A DNA stretch of 64,000 bases from Ursus arctos. Its lineage: Eukaryota > Chordata > Mammalia > Carnivora > Ursidae. How positions within the stretch are numbered: the stretch's first letter is position 1; each line of letters opens with the position of its first letter. Below the pieces are notes generated by a model. The model was not told the DNA's origin, made no database searches, and saw only the letters and a list, made by a program, of their open reading frames with translations. Shown here one piece after another: positions 10,561-64,000 of this stretch. The stretch is taken from NCBI RefSeq assembly GCF_023065955.2, contig NW_026623056.1, forward strand, positions 91,015,256-91,079,255, given 5' to 3'. A program made the position numbers and the translations under genes.

Positions 10561-11250
10561 CGGACCGGCCTGGGAGAAGCGGAGCTGATTCTGCTGCCCC
10601 TTCCTCCAACACGTGTCCTGTCCTGGGTCCTGGGACCCTGGCAGCGACCGTCGCCAGCAGCCCCCGGGGTCCCTTTAAGTCTCTTCTGGTGGGTGCTGGA
10701 GCCTTAATTTCCTTGGGGGGAGGGTGGAAGAAAGGGTCAGATTTTTCTTTAAAAGCAGTCTGAGATTTGCTACCAGATCCTTACTTCTGAACGCTTCGGA
10801 TGGGGTGCCGCGGTCCTCCAAAGTCCACTCAGAGACTACGCCTGGGAGCCCTTACTCTGCCCCAACAAGCTGGAAAGTCGAGTGGGGTGGGCATCTGGCC
10901 CCCGGCACAGTATGCTCCTGAAATCCACACCCTGACCAGTGCAGTGCTGCTGCATGGGAAGTTAGGGAAAAGCAGCACCCTGGTCAGGGCAGCTTTGAAG
11001 GCCAGACTGCTCCCTGGGGCTGTTTCTGCCCGGTCCAGTCCCCCAGGTCCTGGTGGCCTGTGTGGCCTCTTGACCCCCTGCATCAAATGGACCTGTGGCC
11101 CCAGAATGTTACCAATAGAAATAGAAGGGGCTAGAGGGAACTCCGCCCTCCAGAGCAGGGCGGTAAAATTGTCCTCTTTGTTCTGTCTGGCAGCCAGCTC
11201 CACCAGTAAAGTCCAAGAGGGGATGAACTGGTGGGAAATGATCTGAAATT
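10561..11250. other. Intergenic sequence right of the CpG island
   Basis: No exon, repeat or RNA gene recognised. It would be the first place to look for a divergent non-coding transcript from the island. Confidence 0.35.
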
Positions 11251-11259
11251 GGTATCAGA

Positions 11260-11650
11260 AAGGACTCATTTCCCTCTACACAGGAAGCTCCTAGGAATCA
11301 ATAGGAAAAAGATAGGACCCCATAGGAAAAGGGACAGTTCCCAGTAAGGAAAATACAATGGCTCTTAAGCATAAGCAAGGCTGTTCAGCTATACCGTCAT
11401 GAGAGAAAAGGTAAAATTGCAGTGCAATCATCCTTACCTGTTACGTTTGCAAAGATTTTTTTTAAGCTTAATAGTATTATTTTGAAGAGACTGTAGAAAA
11501 TAAGCTGTCTTGTCCTTTCTTGGTGGGAGAATAATTTGGGATAGCCCCCATCTGGGCCATTTGTTAGTATGGAAATTCCAAAGGGGTAGAGACTCGGGCT
11601 GGGCAGTCCCATACGCAGGAATTTATTACAACCAGACTTAGTTGTATGAA
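11260..11650 (+). mobile_element. Ancient L1 relic
   Basis: Order and wording resemble L1M elements: 'AGAAAGGACTCATTTCCCTC', 'CTTGGTGGGAGAATAATTTG', 'CGCAGGAATTTATTACAACC'. Strongly diverged. Confidence 0.45.
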
Positions 11651-11769
11651 TTGGGAATAAGTAAGGACCCATGGAAGGGTGGAAGGTTGAGCCGGTGCAG
11701 AGGGGGCATGCTGAAGGGGCGTGCTGAGGGTGTTGTGCTGCTAGGGCTCATGGGTCCGCAGTCCCCGAC

Positions 11770-12060
11770 CTGCAGTGACTTCCCAGCGGCACTTAGAGTC
11801 GGTCTGCACCCGGCCTGCCACACCTCTCTTGATCATCTCACCTTTACCCTGCTCTCACCCCACCCAGCTGGGGGACCCCCTCCTCCCTCCAGCCTTCTGT
11901 CCCTCAAACACGTCCTCGAGGTCTTTTGCACGGATGCCCTCTGCCTTGGAATGCTCTCCTGGGGTTCTCCACCACCGTCTTTTCAGCATTCAGCATTTGT
12001 TCAATCCCCAAGAGCCCCAGACTGACCACTACAGCTAATGCGCACCCCTCACCTACCTCC
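11770..12060 (+). repeat. L2-type LINE relic
   Basis: 'CTCTGCCTTGGAATGCTCTC', preceded by a Cys/Pro-codon-rich stretch, resembles the conserved C-terminal region of L2. Confidence 0.45.
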
Positions 12061-12385
12061 CACCCCTCGAGCGATCACTCACAATTCTCAGATGCCCAGG
12101 TGGCCACCTCCCCCGGCCTCTGCACACCAGAGGTACTGGCGAGCATGCCCAAAAGCAGGTTGTTTGCAGAAAAATCTGACAGGGTTACAGCAACAGTGAA
12201 GACCTATGCAAGTAGAAGACCTGAGGCCACCTAAAGCCATTTGTCAAGTTAGTACACGTGGCACAGGACTGGGCTTCAGATTCCCCGTGCTCATCGCATC
12301 TTCAGGATTCCCAGTGTTTTCAGTATATTCCTTCTATGAAGGCTGGAAACAATTCCTTTTAAGGCAGATTTCTATCCCAAATTTG

Positions 12386-12695
12386 ATTTTTTTAATGTTT
12401 TTTATTAGTTTCAGGGGTAGAATTCAGGAAGTCATCAGTTGAATATAACACCCAGCGCTCATGACATCACGTACCCTCCTTAATGCCCGTCCCCCAGTTA
12501 CCCCTTCCTCCCCACCCCCCTCCCCTCCAGCAACCCTCGGTTTGTTTTCTAGAGTTAAGGGTCTCTTATGGTTTGTCTCCCTCTCTGTTTTTATCTTATT
12601 CCATTTTCCCTTCTCTTCCCTTATGTGTATCTGTTTTGTTTCTTAAATTCCATATGAGTGAAATCATATGGTATTTGTCTTTCTCTGATCTATCC
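12386..12695 (-). mobile_element. Carnivore L1 3' end, antisense
   Basis: The plus strand carries the reverse complement of the carnivore L1 3' UTR: 'CCAGCAACCCTCGGTTTGTT', 'GTCTCTTATGGTTTGTCTCC', 'CCATATGAGTGAAATCATAT'. A 5'-truncated insertion. Confidence 0.85.
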
Positions 12696-12888
12696 AAAAT
12701 TTTAAAGTTTTTTTTTTAAAGTTTTGTTTCTGAAAGTGTCAAATTTTATCATTAATAACAAAAGCAATGTAGAAACCTTGCCTGAACCCCAGGCAGAAAA
12801 GAAAAGAAAAGCCACCTATAAGAGATGTTCTTGGGCAGTTGGGGAGACCTGAACGTAGCCTCTGATACTGGGGAGCCTCAATGTCCTG

Positions 12889-12903
12889 CCCCCCCCCCCC
12901 CCA
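12889..12903 (+). repeat. Poly-C tract
   Basis: An uninterrupted run of about 14-15 Cs in the gap between the genes. Confidence 0.85.
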
Positions 12904-13108
12904 GCATGATGACCACTGAGTGTGTGGTGTGAAGAGGCCATCCTTCTCAGAAAATGCACTCTGAAGACTTTCGGGTAAAACATGGTATCTCCAAACAACA
13001 CTCGATCAATCCATCAATAGATGATAGGTAGGTAGGGAGGGAGAGCAAATATACTGAAATCGGTGAATCTAGCAAAGTCTATACGGGTTATTCTGTGGGT
13101 TGGCAATT

Positions 13109-13299
13109 TTTGTTTATTTTTATTTATTTTTAAAGATTTTATTTATTTATTTATTTATTTGTCAGACAGAGCACAATTAGGGGGAGAAGCAGGCTCCCCA
13201 CTGAGCAAGGAGCCCGATGTGGGACTCGATTCCAGGACCTGGGATCATGACCTGAGCCGAAGGCAGACGCTTCACCGACTGAGCCGCCCAGGCGTCCCT
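13109..13299 (-). mobile_element. CAN-type SINE, antisense
   Basis: A TTTATTTATTTATTT tail complement, then 'GCAGGCTCCCCACTGAGCAA', ending 'GAGCCGCCCAGGCGTCCC'. No intact target duplication noted. Confidence 0.88.
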
Positions 13300-13767
13300 G
13301 AAATTTTTAAAAGTAAGCTGAGGGAATTAGAAATGAGAGGAGCTTCCATCTCTGAGTGGACTTTCCTACAAGCACTGTTGTTCCTGAGCAGAGACGAGCT
13401 GTGCATTAAGGCTTCATCATGATACCGGGCGGCCCCGCCATGGGGGCGAGGCTCTCAGCCCTGACACTGAGCCTCAGACGTGTACTTTCTAGCTCCCGTG
13501 TCTCAGCAGCCCTGGTTCTTTGTTAATTGACTCCTTTCGTACTGGACATTATAAAAATAGATATCTTAAGCCACTTCTCTGTACTCCCTCTAGCTTTGCG
13601 ATCTGGCTGGTTTTTCTTACCCAGATAGAGAAAGGGATCTAATCAGCAAATAATTTAATTCTCACTACATGCAAAGCGTTGCATCGCCCTTTATGGTATT
13701 CTCGCCCATGACAGGGAGCTGACAGTTCAGAAAATGATGTCCTGGTCTCTCCAGTTGATGCAGGGTA

Positions 13768-13965
13768 GCTGAAGCTCGTGGCTAGGAGCTGGGATTCTCC
13801 AGCAAGACGGCCTGCGCTCCAATTCTGGTCCTGCCACTTAACCACTGTGTAGTCTTGGGTAAGTTACTTAACCTCTCTGTGCCTGTTTCGTAATCTGTGA
13901 AGCAGACAGGGATCATAATTCCTGGGGTTGTTGCAAAGAGCGCAGGAGTCACCGGATGTAAAACT
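13768..13965 (+). repeat. MIR-type SINE relic
   Basis: 'CCACTTAACCACTGTGTAGT', 'TTACTTAACCTCTCTGTGCC' and 'GGGGTTGTTGCAAAGAG' follow in the MIR order. Confidence 0.75.
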
Positions 13966-14730
13966 CTGGGAAAGTGTGCTCGTTTCGTTCAGTTACTGTC
14001 ACCGGGATCATGAACCTTCATCTGGCTTTTGTATGAAATACCAGGTAGCCGACTTTATATCAGTATAATCAATAGTTACGAGTGCTTGGCACACGCAGGA
14101 TGCGGTTTGGCCGTTTGCACTGTGGAGGTGGCCGTACAGAGCCGGGGACATGTGTGGGTGGAGTGTGACCATGGGTGCGTCTCGGGCACCATGGGAAGAG
14201 GGTGTGGCAGCTCTCCCTTCGGCGAGGGCCCTGGGCGAAGTCACCCACCCTGGCAGCCAGACCTCCATGGTGAGCAATCAGCCTTTGCTACGAGCGACAC
14301 ATTGACATCGACACGCAGCACCCTGTATTTGTAGAGGCCACCAAGGTAAACGGTAGCACGGCTTTGTCATAGGCTCCCCCTCCATGGCGGGCTCTGTCCC
14401 CTGCGCCTGGGCTCCGGTGAGCGGCCTAAGGTGGGCTCGTGGAGGGCTGTCAGCTGACACCAGTCATTACTCACCGGGTATGCGCTGTCCTCAGCCCAGG
14501 GGATACCCGCCCGCCTAGGAGCCGGTATAAGAGGGAGTGATGTGGGGTCAAGTGATAGGGACCGAAAGAAGTACCCGGTGCTCTGGGCTGTCCTTGGTGG
14601 CCGAAGCTACTTCACGGAGAAGGCAGGGGTTGTGTTTGGTTAGGTCATTAGAACAGGGCGGGCACATGCTGGGCACCAGGGGTACACATTCACAGACCTC
14701 GGGTGGCTGGCGTGGATTAACGTGGGCCAT
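13966..14730. other. Intergenic, unannotated
   Basis: Mixed composition without recognisable gene or transposon. Confidence 0.35.
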
Positions 14731-14936
14731 GGGGGGGCCGCCTGGTGGCTCAGTCACTTGAGCGTCTGACTCTTGATTTCGGCTCAGGTCATGATCTCAG
14801 GGTTGTGAGCTCGGGCCCCACATCGGGCTCCATGCTAGACGTGGAACCTGCTTAAGATTCTCTCTCTCCCTCTGCCCCTCCTCCCACTCACGCACTTTCT
14901 CTCTTCTCTCTCTAAAATTAAAAAAAAAAAAAAAAA
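14731..14936 (+). mobile_element. CAN-type SINE with a poly-A tail
   Basis: Head GGCCGCCTGGTGGCTCAGTC, the 'GACTCTTGATTTCGGCTCAG' B-box region, a CT-rich stretch and a 17-A tail. Confidence 0.9.
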
Positions 14937-15969
14937 TGTGGACAGTGTAGATGGGGCTGGTAAGAGCATGTGCCTGGAGGTGACCGGCAGGAGGTCTGGT
15001 TAGGAAAGCTGGTGAGGGCAAGGCTGGCCTTCCAGCAGCCCCGTCTGGTTTCCAGCTGCGGCGTCAGCACAGAATGGACCACAGGTCACATAGGAAACAG
15101 TGGCGCAGTCTCAGACCGCAGACACCTCCACCCCAAACAAGACACCGGGCTGCCACCGCTTGCCACATGGAGCGCTGAGATTCCGAATGCAAGCCCGGGA
15201 TGGCTAGAGCTGTGCACAGGTAGACTGCTCCCCTTAAAGGCATGAATTGTCGGGCTCCCACTCCATACCCAGGAGGGCCGCCCCATTTTCCAAATGCTGC
15301 AGTGCCTGGGCACAGCGAGGAAGGAGGGAGGGCAACAGAGAAAGTGACCCCCAGGAAGGAGCAGAGATGCCTGTGGGGTTTGTGCGGGACCTGTCCATCT
15401 GTCGGGCTGTGCCCTGCCCCACCCAGGAGCCACCGCGAGCCCCGTGCCAGTGTGACACCAGCCTACGCTGAGCCCACGTGGGAGCGTGCTTATACCATCC
15501 CCTGTGGGCCACTGCGGGGGCAGGCGTTGACCACGGGGATTGAGGGACGTATAAAAAAGACGGCCTCCAAAGGGACAGTGCCCCTCAGAAGGTCGCTGGG
15601 GATCATGCAGAGTCCCCTCCTGCCAGCTTGCGCCATGGGAGGACCCAAGCCAAGCTGACCCTAACTGGTTGCACCCCCCCATGCACCATGACCCCAGGGG
15701 TCCCTGGAAACATTGACTTTCTAGTAAGTGGTTTTAGCCCCAGGCCTAAAACAGGATGCCAACGTCATGGTAGGACGTTCGGAGGGGTCTCTGCCAAGAA
15801 CAGAGCAAGCGGCCACGGGCAAAGGGCTCCCTTCCTCTTTCACGCAGCTGACCGCGTGGGCACGCACACCGACCACCAAGCACCACAGGGCAGACAGACC
15901 GCGATCCAGGACCCCAGGGCCGATGCGGGACTTTCGGGACAGCCCGGGCTCAGCAAACACGAGTCAGTG
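14937..15969. other. Sequence downstream of C2CD2
   Basis: No repeat or exon recognised. Open frames overlap on both strands but lack support. Part could belong to a longer 3' UTR if the 15990 poly-A signal is not used. Confidence 0.35.
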
Positions 15970-15989
15970 TTTCGTGTCCCATGTGCACG

Positions 15990-15995
15990 TTTATT
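15990..15995 (-). terminator. C2CD2: Candidate C2CD2 polyadenylation signal AATAAA
   Basis: Canonical AATAAA on the minus strand, followed 25-45 bases on by a TCGTGTTTGCTG stretch resembling a downstream GU-rich element. It is the last canonical hexamer I see before repeat-rich intergenic sequence. Confidence 0.5.
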
Positions 15996-18529
15996 TCTTT
16001 CAGACTGTTCGTGTTCCAGCCACATCTTCCACACTTTGGTGCAGGACAGGGAACTGTGTTTAAAGTGCTACCAAGGAATACAGTCGCCGTCCGGCAAGTT
16101 CATCACCACACTCGAGCGTCAAGCCAGAGCTTGCCACAGGCCTGGAAAGCCTTTCGTTTTCTTCTTTAAAAAAAAAAAAATAGTTGTTTTGATGTGATGT
16201 TGGGGGCGGGGGGGACCTACAAGCCGAACTTGTAAATGGTACGTTACTGAGCAGTTGGAAGCTGGGTGAACTGGGTGGGTTGACATATTCCGGATGCTCC
16301 TCACAGACCAAACAGGAATGCCGAAGAGAAGGGCCCGGAGGGGACCTGAGCCTGCTTCACAGAACAGAGCAGCACCAGCGTGCCCATGCCACGTGCCGTG
16401 GTCATCGGGCCCGAGCAGGTGTGGGGCAGGGGGGCTGGGCCTGGCATCAGGGTCTACGCCAGCCCGAGACCAGTTTTCCACCCAGCGGAGATCAACATTC
16501 TGACTTCCGGCGGCCACCAGCTTGAGCTGTGAGGTGTCGAGGCCGAGAGCTGTGCGGCTGTGGCCAGGAGAAGCCCTACAGCTGCTGGCAGCGATACGAA
16601 TCCTGGGCCTTTCTGCTCAGGAGGAAAACCTGCAACTCTCTTCTGCAGACGCAGCCAGCGAAACCAAAGGCCGAGACAGGCACCTGACTTGTGACTGGTG
16701 GGCAGCGACCAGCCATGTAGCTCTCAGGAGGACTCAAGGGCTGGCTTTAAACTTAAACCTGAGAGTTGATTTAAATAAAATGCTCTGTCTCAACCGTCAC
16801 AGCGGGTTTCCAGTGGGACAATGGGATCGGTGCTTTTGTTATTGCTACATTAATCACACACATACACACGCTTCAAGCTCCCTTGCATTGCTCTGCAAAC
16901 ACGGTCCTTGAACCCAGGGCAGCGCCCCAGCTCACGACCACCAGTGTGAGCGCCGGGTTCCAGACACGCGGACACACATTAGCGTTCGCGAGAAATCAGT
17001 CTGAACCACCACTCTGCAAAAATATCCAGAACGCACGAGAGAAACAAAAGCCCTCGAGCCACTAAAGCATAATGAAAGGCAAGGGAATAAGGTGATTTAC
17101 AGACTGGTACAGTTAGCATTTGGTGTATAATCTTAATTGACGTGTAACCTTCATCACATTTACTTTTGCATAAATACCAACACCATTAAAGCACAGGCCT
17201 GGCTAGACGGCCAGGGAAGAAGCATTCACAGTATCAACACGGCCCATTTTCTCGTGGTGCTATGTTCACGCGCCCTTCCGCGCTCTTCTCTGAAGCTCCC
17301 TGCTACGCCCGTGTCCTGAAAGTTCAAGGCCCCCGACGGAGAAAGTGTATGTGTGTCCTGAGGAGGGGCTTCTGGGTCTTACTCAAAGGTACGGGGCTCT
17401 CGATGTGTGCACACACACAAACACGGATCTCCTTAACGCTCTCCACCTCTCGCGTGACGGTCCTGCGTCCCATGTGGGACACAGCACCCCGTCGTTTGCC
17501 TGGGACCCAGAAGAGCCTTCAAGTCACCAGGAAGTTGAGAAAGCAAGAGCCCTTGGCAAACGCATTAAACAGTGAACAAAATGCTCACAGGGTCTATCAG
17601 GAATGGGAATGGCTAGGACATTTTTTTTTTTTTTTGAGAGCGAGAAAGCGCCAGTGTAAAACTCTGCTACTGTCGCGTTGAATAAATTGAGTTGATCTGA
17701 ACTTCAAAATCAAACACACACCTGTGCTAGGAGCTTCTGCTCTGTGCCTGAAATTGTGACACGTAATGTCCTCCGAGAATTAATTCTTCAACGTCCCCAG
17801 TGCCGCCTACCCTGGGAGGAGAGGCGGCAGTCCTTCCAGTAAGACACAACAAAGCGACCAGATGCGTTCCGAAAAGACTAGCAGCGATCGCTAACCTGCG
17901 GGGACTCACCTGGTATGACGACATGTTCACGGCGACGGAAATCAGAGCGTCCTCTGTAAAAACTCATAGTCACCTGCTAATTCCTGGGATACCGGAGGAT
18001 TTCTAAGTGTGTATTTCAAACTAAAATTCTCAATGTGGTTTTATACTCTCTCCCTCAAGAAAAAGGAAAGAAATTTCCGTAATCTGGGTTTTTAGGAAGG
18101 TTTTTGTTTGGCAGTGGCTCTGTTACCCCTGAAAGATGTGTTTAAGGATCAAGCGCTTGCGGGAAGGAGCGCCCCCAATTTCCTATCCGTGACAGAGGTC
18201 AGGCTTCAGGATAGCCTTTTAAATATTATTGGAAGAAAGCGAATCTCATTAAACCATCAGAATGTTTCACACCGATGACCACGGCCCTAACAAGCTCGTC
18301 CCCTGGAAGTGGCACCTTTGAGCGGTTGGGCCAGCAGTCCAGACACACGGACAGGCGTATGGACGAGGAATGTGGTGTGAAGGGTACACAGGGATATGCA
18401 CGTGGAAGGCCACGTTTATCTTTTTTCCCCCACAGGAATTCAAAACGAGGACACCCCAAAACGTGTCAAGCACTGTTCCCGGCAGAATTCTGGAGAGCTC
18501 CTGAAAGGGCTGTGATGCAATGTTTGGCC

Positions 18530-18535
18530 CATTTA
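18530..18535 (-). terminator. C2CD2: Alternative proximal C2CD2 polyadenylation signal
   Basis: A second AATAAA on the minus strand (context TTTAATAAATGGGCC), about 860 bases after the stop codon. It could give a shorter 3' UTR; no clear GU-rich element follows. Confidence 0.3.
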
Positions 18536-19395
18536 TTAAACTTCCACCCCTAAGACTCCTACCTGAGACATACGATAGTTTTCTCTTTTGTCCTAAAAGT
18601 ACTTGGTTTCAGCCATCGGCAACGTTTGGCAAACCAGCCAGGGACGAAAGAAGAACCGTGTGTGTGTTGTCGCCGTGGCGTTGGCTGTCCCTTGCTGCTC
18701 CCAGCTTCACTCTCCCCTCCCTTGCACGATTATGAGCGCTTTTGACACTATAGAGGAAAACGTAAGAAGCACACAGGAACAGATAGCTGTCCCACTTGCA
18801 GCAGGCTCGGAGTAAACACCCAGGAGTGCTCAGCGTGCCGTGCGCAGGAGGGATGTAGTGTTGCATACGGGTTCAAGTTATATGGCTAATATCAAAGGCA
18901 ACTATCTTCTACCTTTGTCCTAGTGTCTCCGTTACCACCATAATTTCTCTCTGGACCCCAAATCCTGCCTGTGTCCCCCCTCTCTGTACTCAGGGCCAGC
19001 TGCACTGTGACGCTGAGCAGCCCGTGAGGACAGGTGACCCCTCCGGTCCATTCCCAGTGACAGCACAGAGGGACACTTCCTGTTTGTGACGCGGTCCGCG
19101 CGCAGCGTGGGTAAAATCGAGTCCCGCCCACCTGCCTCATCACCGCCCGTTACAGGATGTTCCGTAGTTCATAATGCACATCTTCTCACGTGGAACTTCA
19201 GCTCTCGGCTCTGGGCACAGCACACGTGGCAGAACCTTCCGGTCTCCTTTGGCATCTGGTGGCAAATGGGCCTTTGTCAGTTGTCTCTGGGGGAAACCTC
19301 CTGGCCAGAGACTCGGGTTTTCATTCCCCTAAACCCAGCTAGACCAGGCGGCCGCCTGACAGCTGTGGGCACTCGTGCTCCGTGCTGGCGGGCGG

Positions 19396-61399
<42,004 letters not shown>

Positions 61400-61400
<1 letters not shown>

Positions 61401-62640
61401 AAGGTGAGTCTAGAATAAACATCTTGTGGGATCATGAAGAAGGGAAGTGCTAAATCGATATATATTTATGCATCTTGATGGCAGAACGCAAGAGGCAACC
61501 GTGAAAGAGCCCTAGTGGCCGACATGAGAGCAATTCCACAACCAAGCTAGCAGCCCTGGCGAAGGATTATAAGCCTCAGAATGAACTAAATATCCGTGAG
61601 TCCACGTGGATGCGAGCCGAGGGCATGGAGACGTGGTAGCTCCTTCTCGCAGGAGAATTGCAATGAATCCATGAAGAAGGAGAGAAGGACACAGAGAACC
61701 ATCATCGAGCAGACCAGATACAGGCTGGATGCCAAAATCAGTGAGCAGAAGGTTGACGAGTAACAGGATTTGTAACAGTCTCAAAGTAGCTGCTCACCTC
61801 CAAGGGGATGACAGGAGGAGAGACACAAGGTGTAAGGAAGAAAACCCAGCAGAAACAGCCCGCACCAAGGGATCGAAGCCAATGCCCCAGCCGTAAATAC
61901 TCTGATGTCGCCAAGCCCAAGCTGCCGGACATCAATAGGGGCACAGCACTGCTGTGGTTTGTCTAACCTCAGTCCACGCCTGTGAAAACACCAAACTGAG
62001 GGACATTTGGCAAAATAACAATCAGTCCTCTTCCGAGCTGTCGAGGTCATGGGAAACAAGGAAAGACTAGGGAACTATTATAGACTTTGTAAAACTGGGA
62101 GAAGCTGCAGCTCAGTGCCCTGTGGGACCTGATGGGATCCTGAAACGATAAAAGGATACTGGTCTGGTCGACCAGGTGACATTCAAGTCAGGCCTTCAGT
62201 TCAAAGGCTTTGTGCCACTGTTAATTTCTTTTTTTTTTTTTTAAGATTTTATTTATTTATTGGACAGAGAGAGAGACAGCCAGCGAGAGAGGGAACACAA
62301 GTAGGGGGAGTGGGAGAGGAAGAAGCAGGCTCCCAGCGGAGGAGCCTGATGTGGGGCTCGATCCCAGAATGCTGGGATCACGCCCTGAGCCGAAGGCAGA
62401 CGCTTAACGACTGCGCCACCCAGGTGCCCCCACTGTTAATTTCTTATCCTTCACATTGTTAATGTCACTGCACTAGGCATTATGGTAACATTGTGCCAAT
62501 GTTAATTTCTTGGTTCTGATGCTGCACTGTGGTTATGTAAGGCTGGGTGAGGAACGTATGGAAACTAAATTATTTTTGCAACTTTTCTATGTATCTAAAA
62601 GCAGTAAAAAATAAAAAGTTTTTTTTTTTTTTTTTTTTTT
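61400..62640 (+). mobile_element. L1M-type 3' end relic, split by a SINE
   Basis: 'TGTTAATTTCTTGGTTCTGA', 'TGCACTGTGGTTATGTAAGG', 'GCAACTTTTCTATGTATC' and AATAAAAAGT at the end are typical. The left limit is uncertain. A run of T, not A, follows the end (62612-62640). Confidence 0.5.
62231..62429 (-). mobile_element. CAN-type SINE, antisense, perfect target duplication
   Basis: Young-type body in reverse (GCCAGCGAGAGAGGGAACAC). CCACTGTTAATTTCTT is exact at 62215-62230 and 62430-62445. It lies inside the L1M relic. Confidence 0.95.
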
Positions 62641-62739
62641 AAGGGAGACTACAGAAAACAGCCCACCTTGATTGGCTATTTGCTAAATACACAGACCTCA
62701 TCCCGCTCACAGCGGATTCTATTTTCCAGACTGAACCCA

Positions 62740-62835
62740 AAGTCATCCTCTTCTACAGATGAAGCACAGAGAGATCAGGGCTTGCCCAAGGTCACACAGC
62801 CCCAGAGCTGCCTTCCAGCCTCAGCAGTGCATACA
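62740..62835 (-). repeat. MIR-like relic, antisense
   Basis: 'GATGAAGCACAGAGAGATCA' and 'GCCCAAGGTCACACAGCCCC' match MIR in reverse. Confidence 0.7.
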
Positions 62836-64000
62836 GCGCTCTTCCAAGCTGCTCAAGGAGTCCCCTCCCTCCTCAGCAACCCACGACCTGGCCGATGGGA
62901 ATGGAAGTTAGCTCTGGCTGCATTTTAGCTGACGTTAACACTACACCCACTCTTCCTTCCCCTCAATTCCTGTCTCTTTGGGAGAATGGGTGAGGGCAAA
63001 GAACAGCCAGAACTGGCGCCTAGTCCCAGCTTTCATACTGGCAATTTGCAAAGTCATCAGTGAGCCTCCTTGACTGTTGATTCTTCAGAAGTGAAAAACA
63101 AAGCACGTTAAACGGCTTGTCTTGCCCAGGCTTGGCCAGCTGCCAAGCAGGGAAGGCCTGTGTCCAGACGGGGTGATGCACACCGCCACCATTCCTCCCC
63201 GTCCGCTGACAAGATCCTACCAGGGCCTTTTATTCATCCCCCGGCCGCCGCCTGCTCCGAGCCAGTCTTGTGCCGGGCACCCAGGCGGCTGCTCCCGGAC
63301 AGACAGGGCTCTGCGCTGGCCCACGATCCCGGGAGCTGATGGGGACACAAGGTGCCGGGGCGAGGGCAGGTGGCCTGGGTGGGGCTGGGACAGCATCCTC
63401 TCGGATGGGAGGATCGGGGACCTCTGCGCTGAGACCAGAAGTCAAAGGAGGAGGAGGGTTAATTCGGTGCTCAAGATGAAAGGAATGACGTATGGGAAGG
63501 CCCCACAAGGGAGAGAACCCTGAATGCTTGAGCAGCAGAAAGGCGGTCGGTCAGGGGGCGGGGCAGATCCTCGGCCCTGACCCAAAGTCACCTTCACCTT
63601 CTTACCAGCGGACCTCCCTTATTGTGGCACGGACGCTGCTCAAGGAGTTCAGATTTCTGTGAGTGCCGCTCAAAGCTTGTTGTCAAACAAGAAAACTGTG
63701 AAGTCTTGTGGCGGCGTTTACTTTTTAAATGCCAGAGCTCATGTACAAGTCAGAGCTATTAAGAACACGTTTTAAGTTCACACAGTGCTTTGGGTTTTTT
63801 TGTTGTGTTTTTTTTTTTTACAAAGACCACAAATGGTCCTGCAGTCTTGGTCATTTGCATTGAGAACATTCCTCTGAAAAAATCCTCGGGCGAATGACTA
63901 AAGCAACACATAGCTTTGGTGACCCTCCTAACTCAGGGTCTCGGCCAAGCTGGCCATTTCTAAACGAGTCCAGAACACCAGCCACAGGACACAGCCCTCG
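62836..64000. other. C2CD2: C2CD2 intron 1, right end of window
   Basis: GC-richer to 63600 and then A/T-rich. I see no exon. The first C2CD2 exon with the ER anchor should lie beyond 64000. Confidence 0.4.

Larger units (their letters stand above)
15970..19395 (-). other. C2CD2: Probable C2CD2 3' UTR
   Basis: About 3.4 kb from the stop codon to a candidate cleavage site just past the AATAAA at 15995-15990. It holds no intron-like or coding structure. It includes A/T homopolymers near 16167 and 17622 and few recognisable repeats, unlike the flanks, which fits an exon. The length is similar to the human 3' UTR as I remember it. The boundary is inferred. Confidence 0.6.

Noticed and set aside
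9259..10612. Very long open frames on both strands across the CpG island (up to 364 codons)
   Set aside because: High GC content removes stop codons in all frames and the tandem repeat extends them. Only the short stretches with splice sites and PRDM15-like words are kept.
63122..63523. 133-codon open frame as a possible first C2CD2 exon or new gene
   Set aside because: It is on the wrong strand for C2CD2, has no hydrophobic anchor, and sits in GC-rich sequence where chance frames are common.

Overview
This window is mammalian nuclear DNA from a carnivore. The main sign is at least sixteen copies of the tRNA-derived carnivore SINE (CAN/SINEC type: a 'GGGGCGCCTGGGTGGC' head, a 'TCGAGCCCC' core, a CT-rich stretch, an AATAAATAAA tail). 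Several copies have the 'GTGTTCCCTCTCTCGCTGGC' body that I associate with bear, panda or pinniped genomes, so an arctoid caniform is likely; the species is inferred. No prokaryotic operon, CRISPR array, phage or previously undescribed system was found.

Two genes are supported, both on the minus strand and in head-to-tail order. (1) C2CD2, a C2-domain lipid-transfer protein of ER-plasma-membrane contacts, fills about 16 kb to the right edge. Thirteen coding exons (taken as exons 2-14) can be placed to the base. Their phases all match and they join into one 618-residue frame ending at a stop at 19396. The first exon (membrane anchor, roughly 80 residues by comparison with the human length I recall) lies beyond 64000. 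A likely 3' UTR of about 3.4 kb runs left to an AATAAA near 15990. (2) The 5' end of PRDM15, a PR-domain zinc-finger transcription regulator, lies in a very GC-rich CpG island at about 9270-10560. It has a coding first exon (9786-9887), a 134-base intron, and a second exon starting at 9651. The region 1 to about 9300 is PRDM15 intron.

Layout: 1-9300 PRDM15 intron with an antisense L1 relic, MIR, L2, one SINE and a GT-rich degenerate repeat; 9300-10560 the CpG-island promoter and a ~140-bp tandem repeat; 10560-15970 the gap between the genes, with L1, L2, MIR and SINE copies; 15970-19395 the C2CD2 3' UTR; 19396-58765 C2CD2 coding exons separated by repeat-laden introns; 58766-64000 part of C2CD2 intron 1.

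Most noteworthy: the PRDM15 start codon lies inside a ZNF143-type promoter motif; a tandem repeat abuts that promoter; C2CD2 has a GC-AG intron inside its C2 domain; the C2CD2 C-terminus looks longer than in human; an almost exact 47-bp tandem duplication sits 52 bases from a C2CD2 splice donor; and several SINEs are nested in older transposons. Human comparisons rest on memory and are marked as such.
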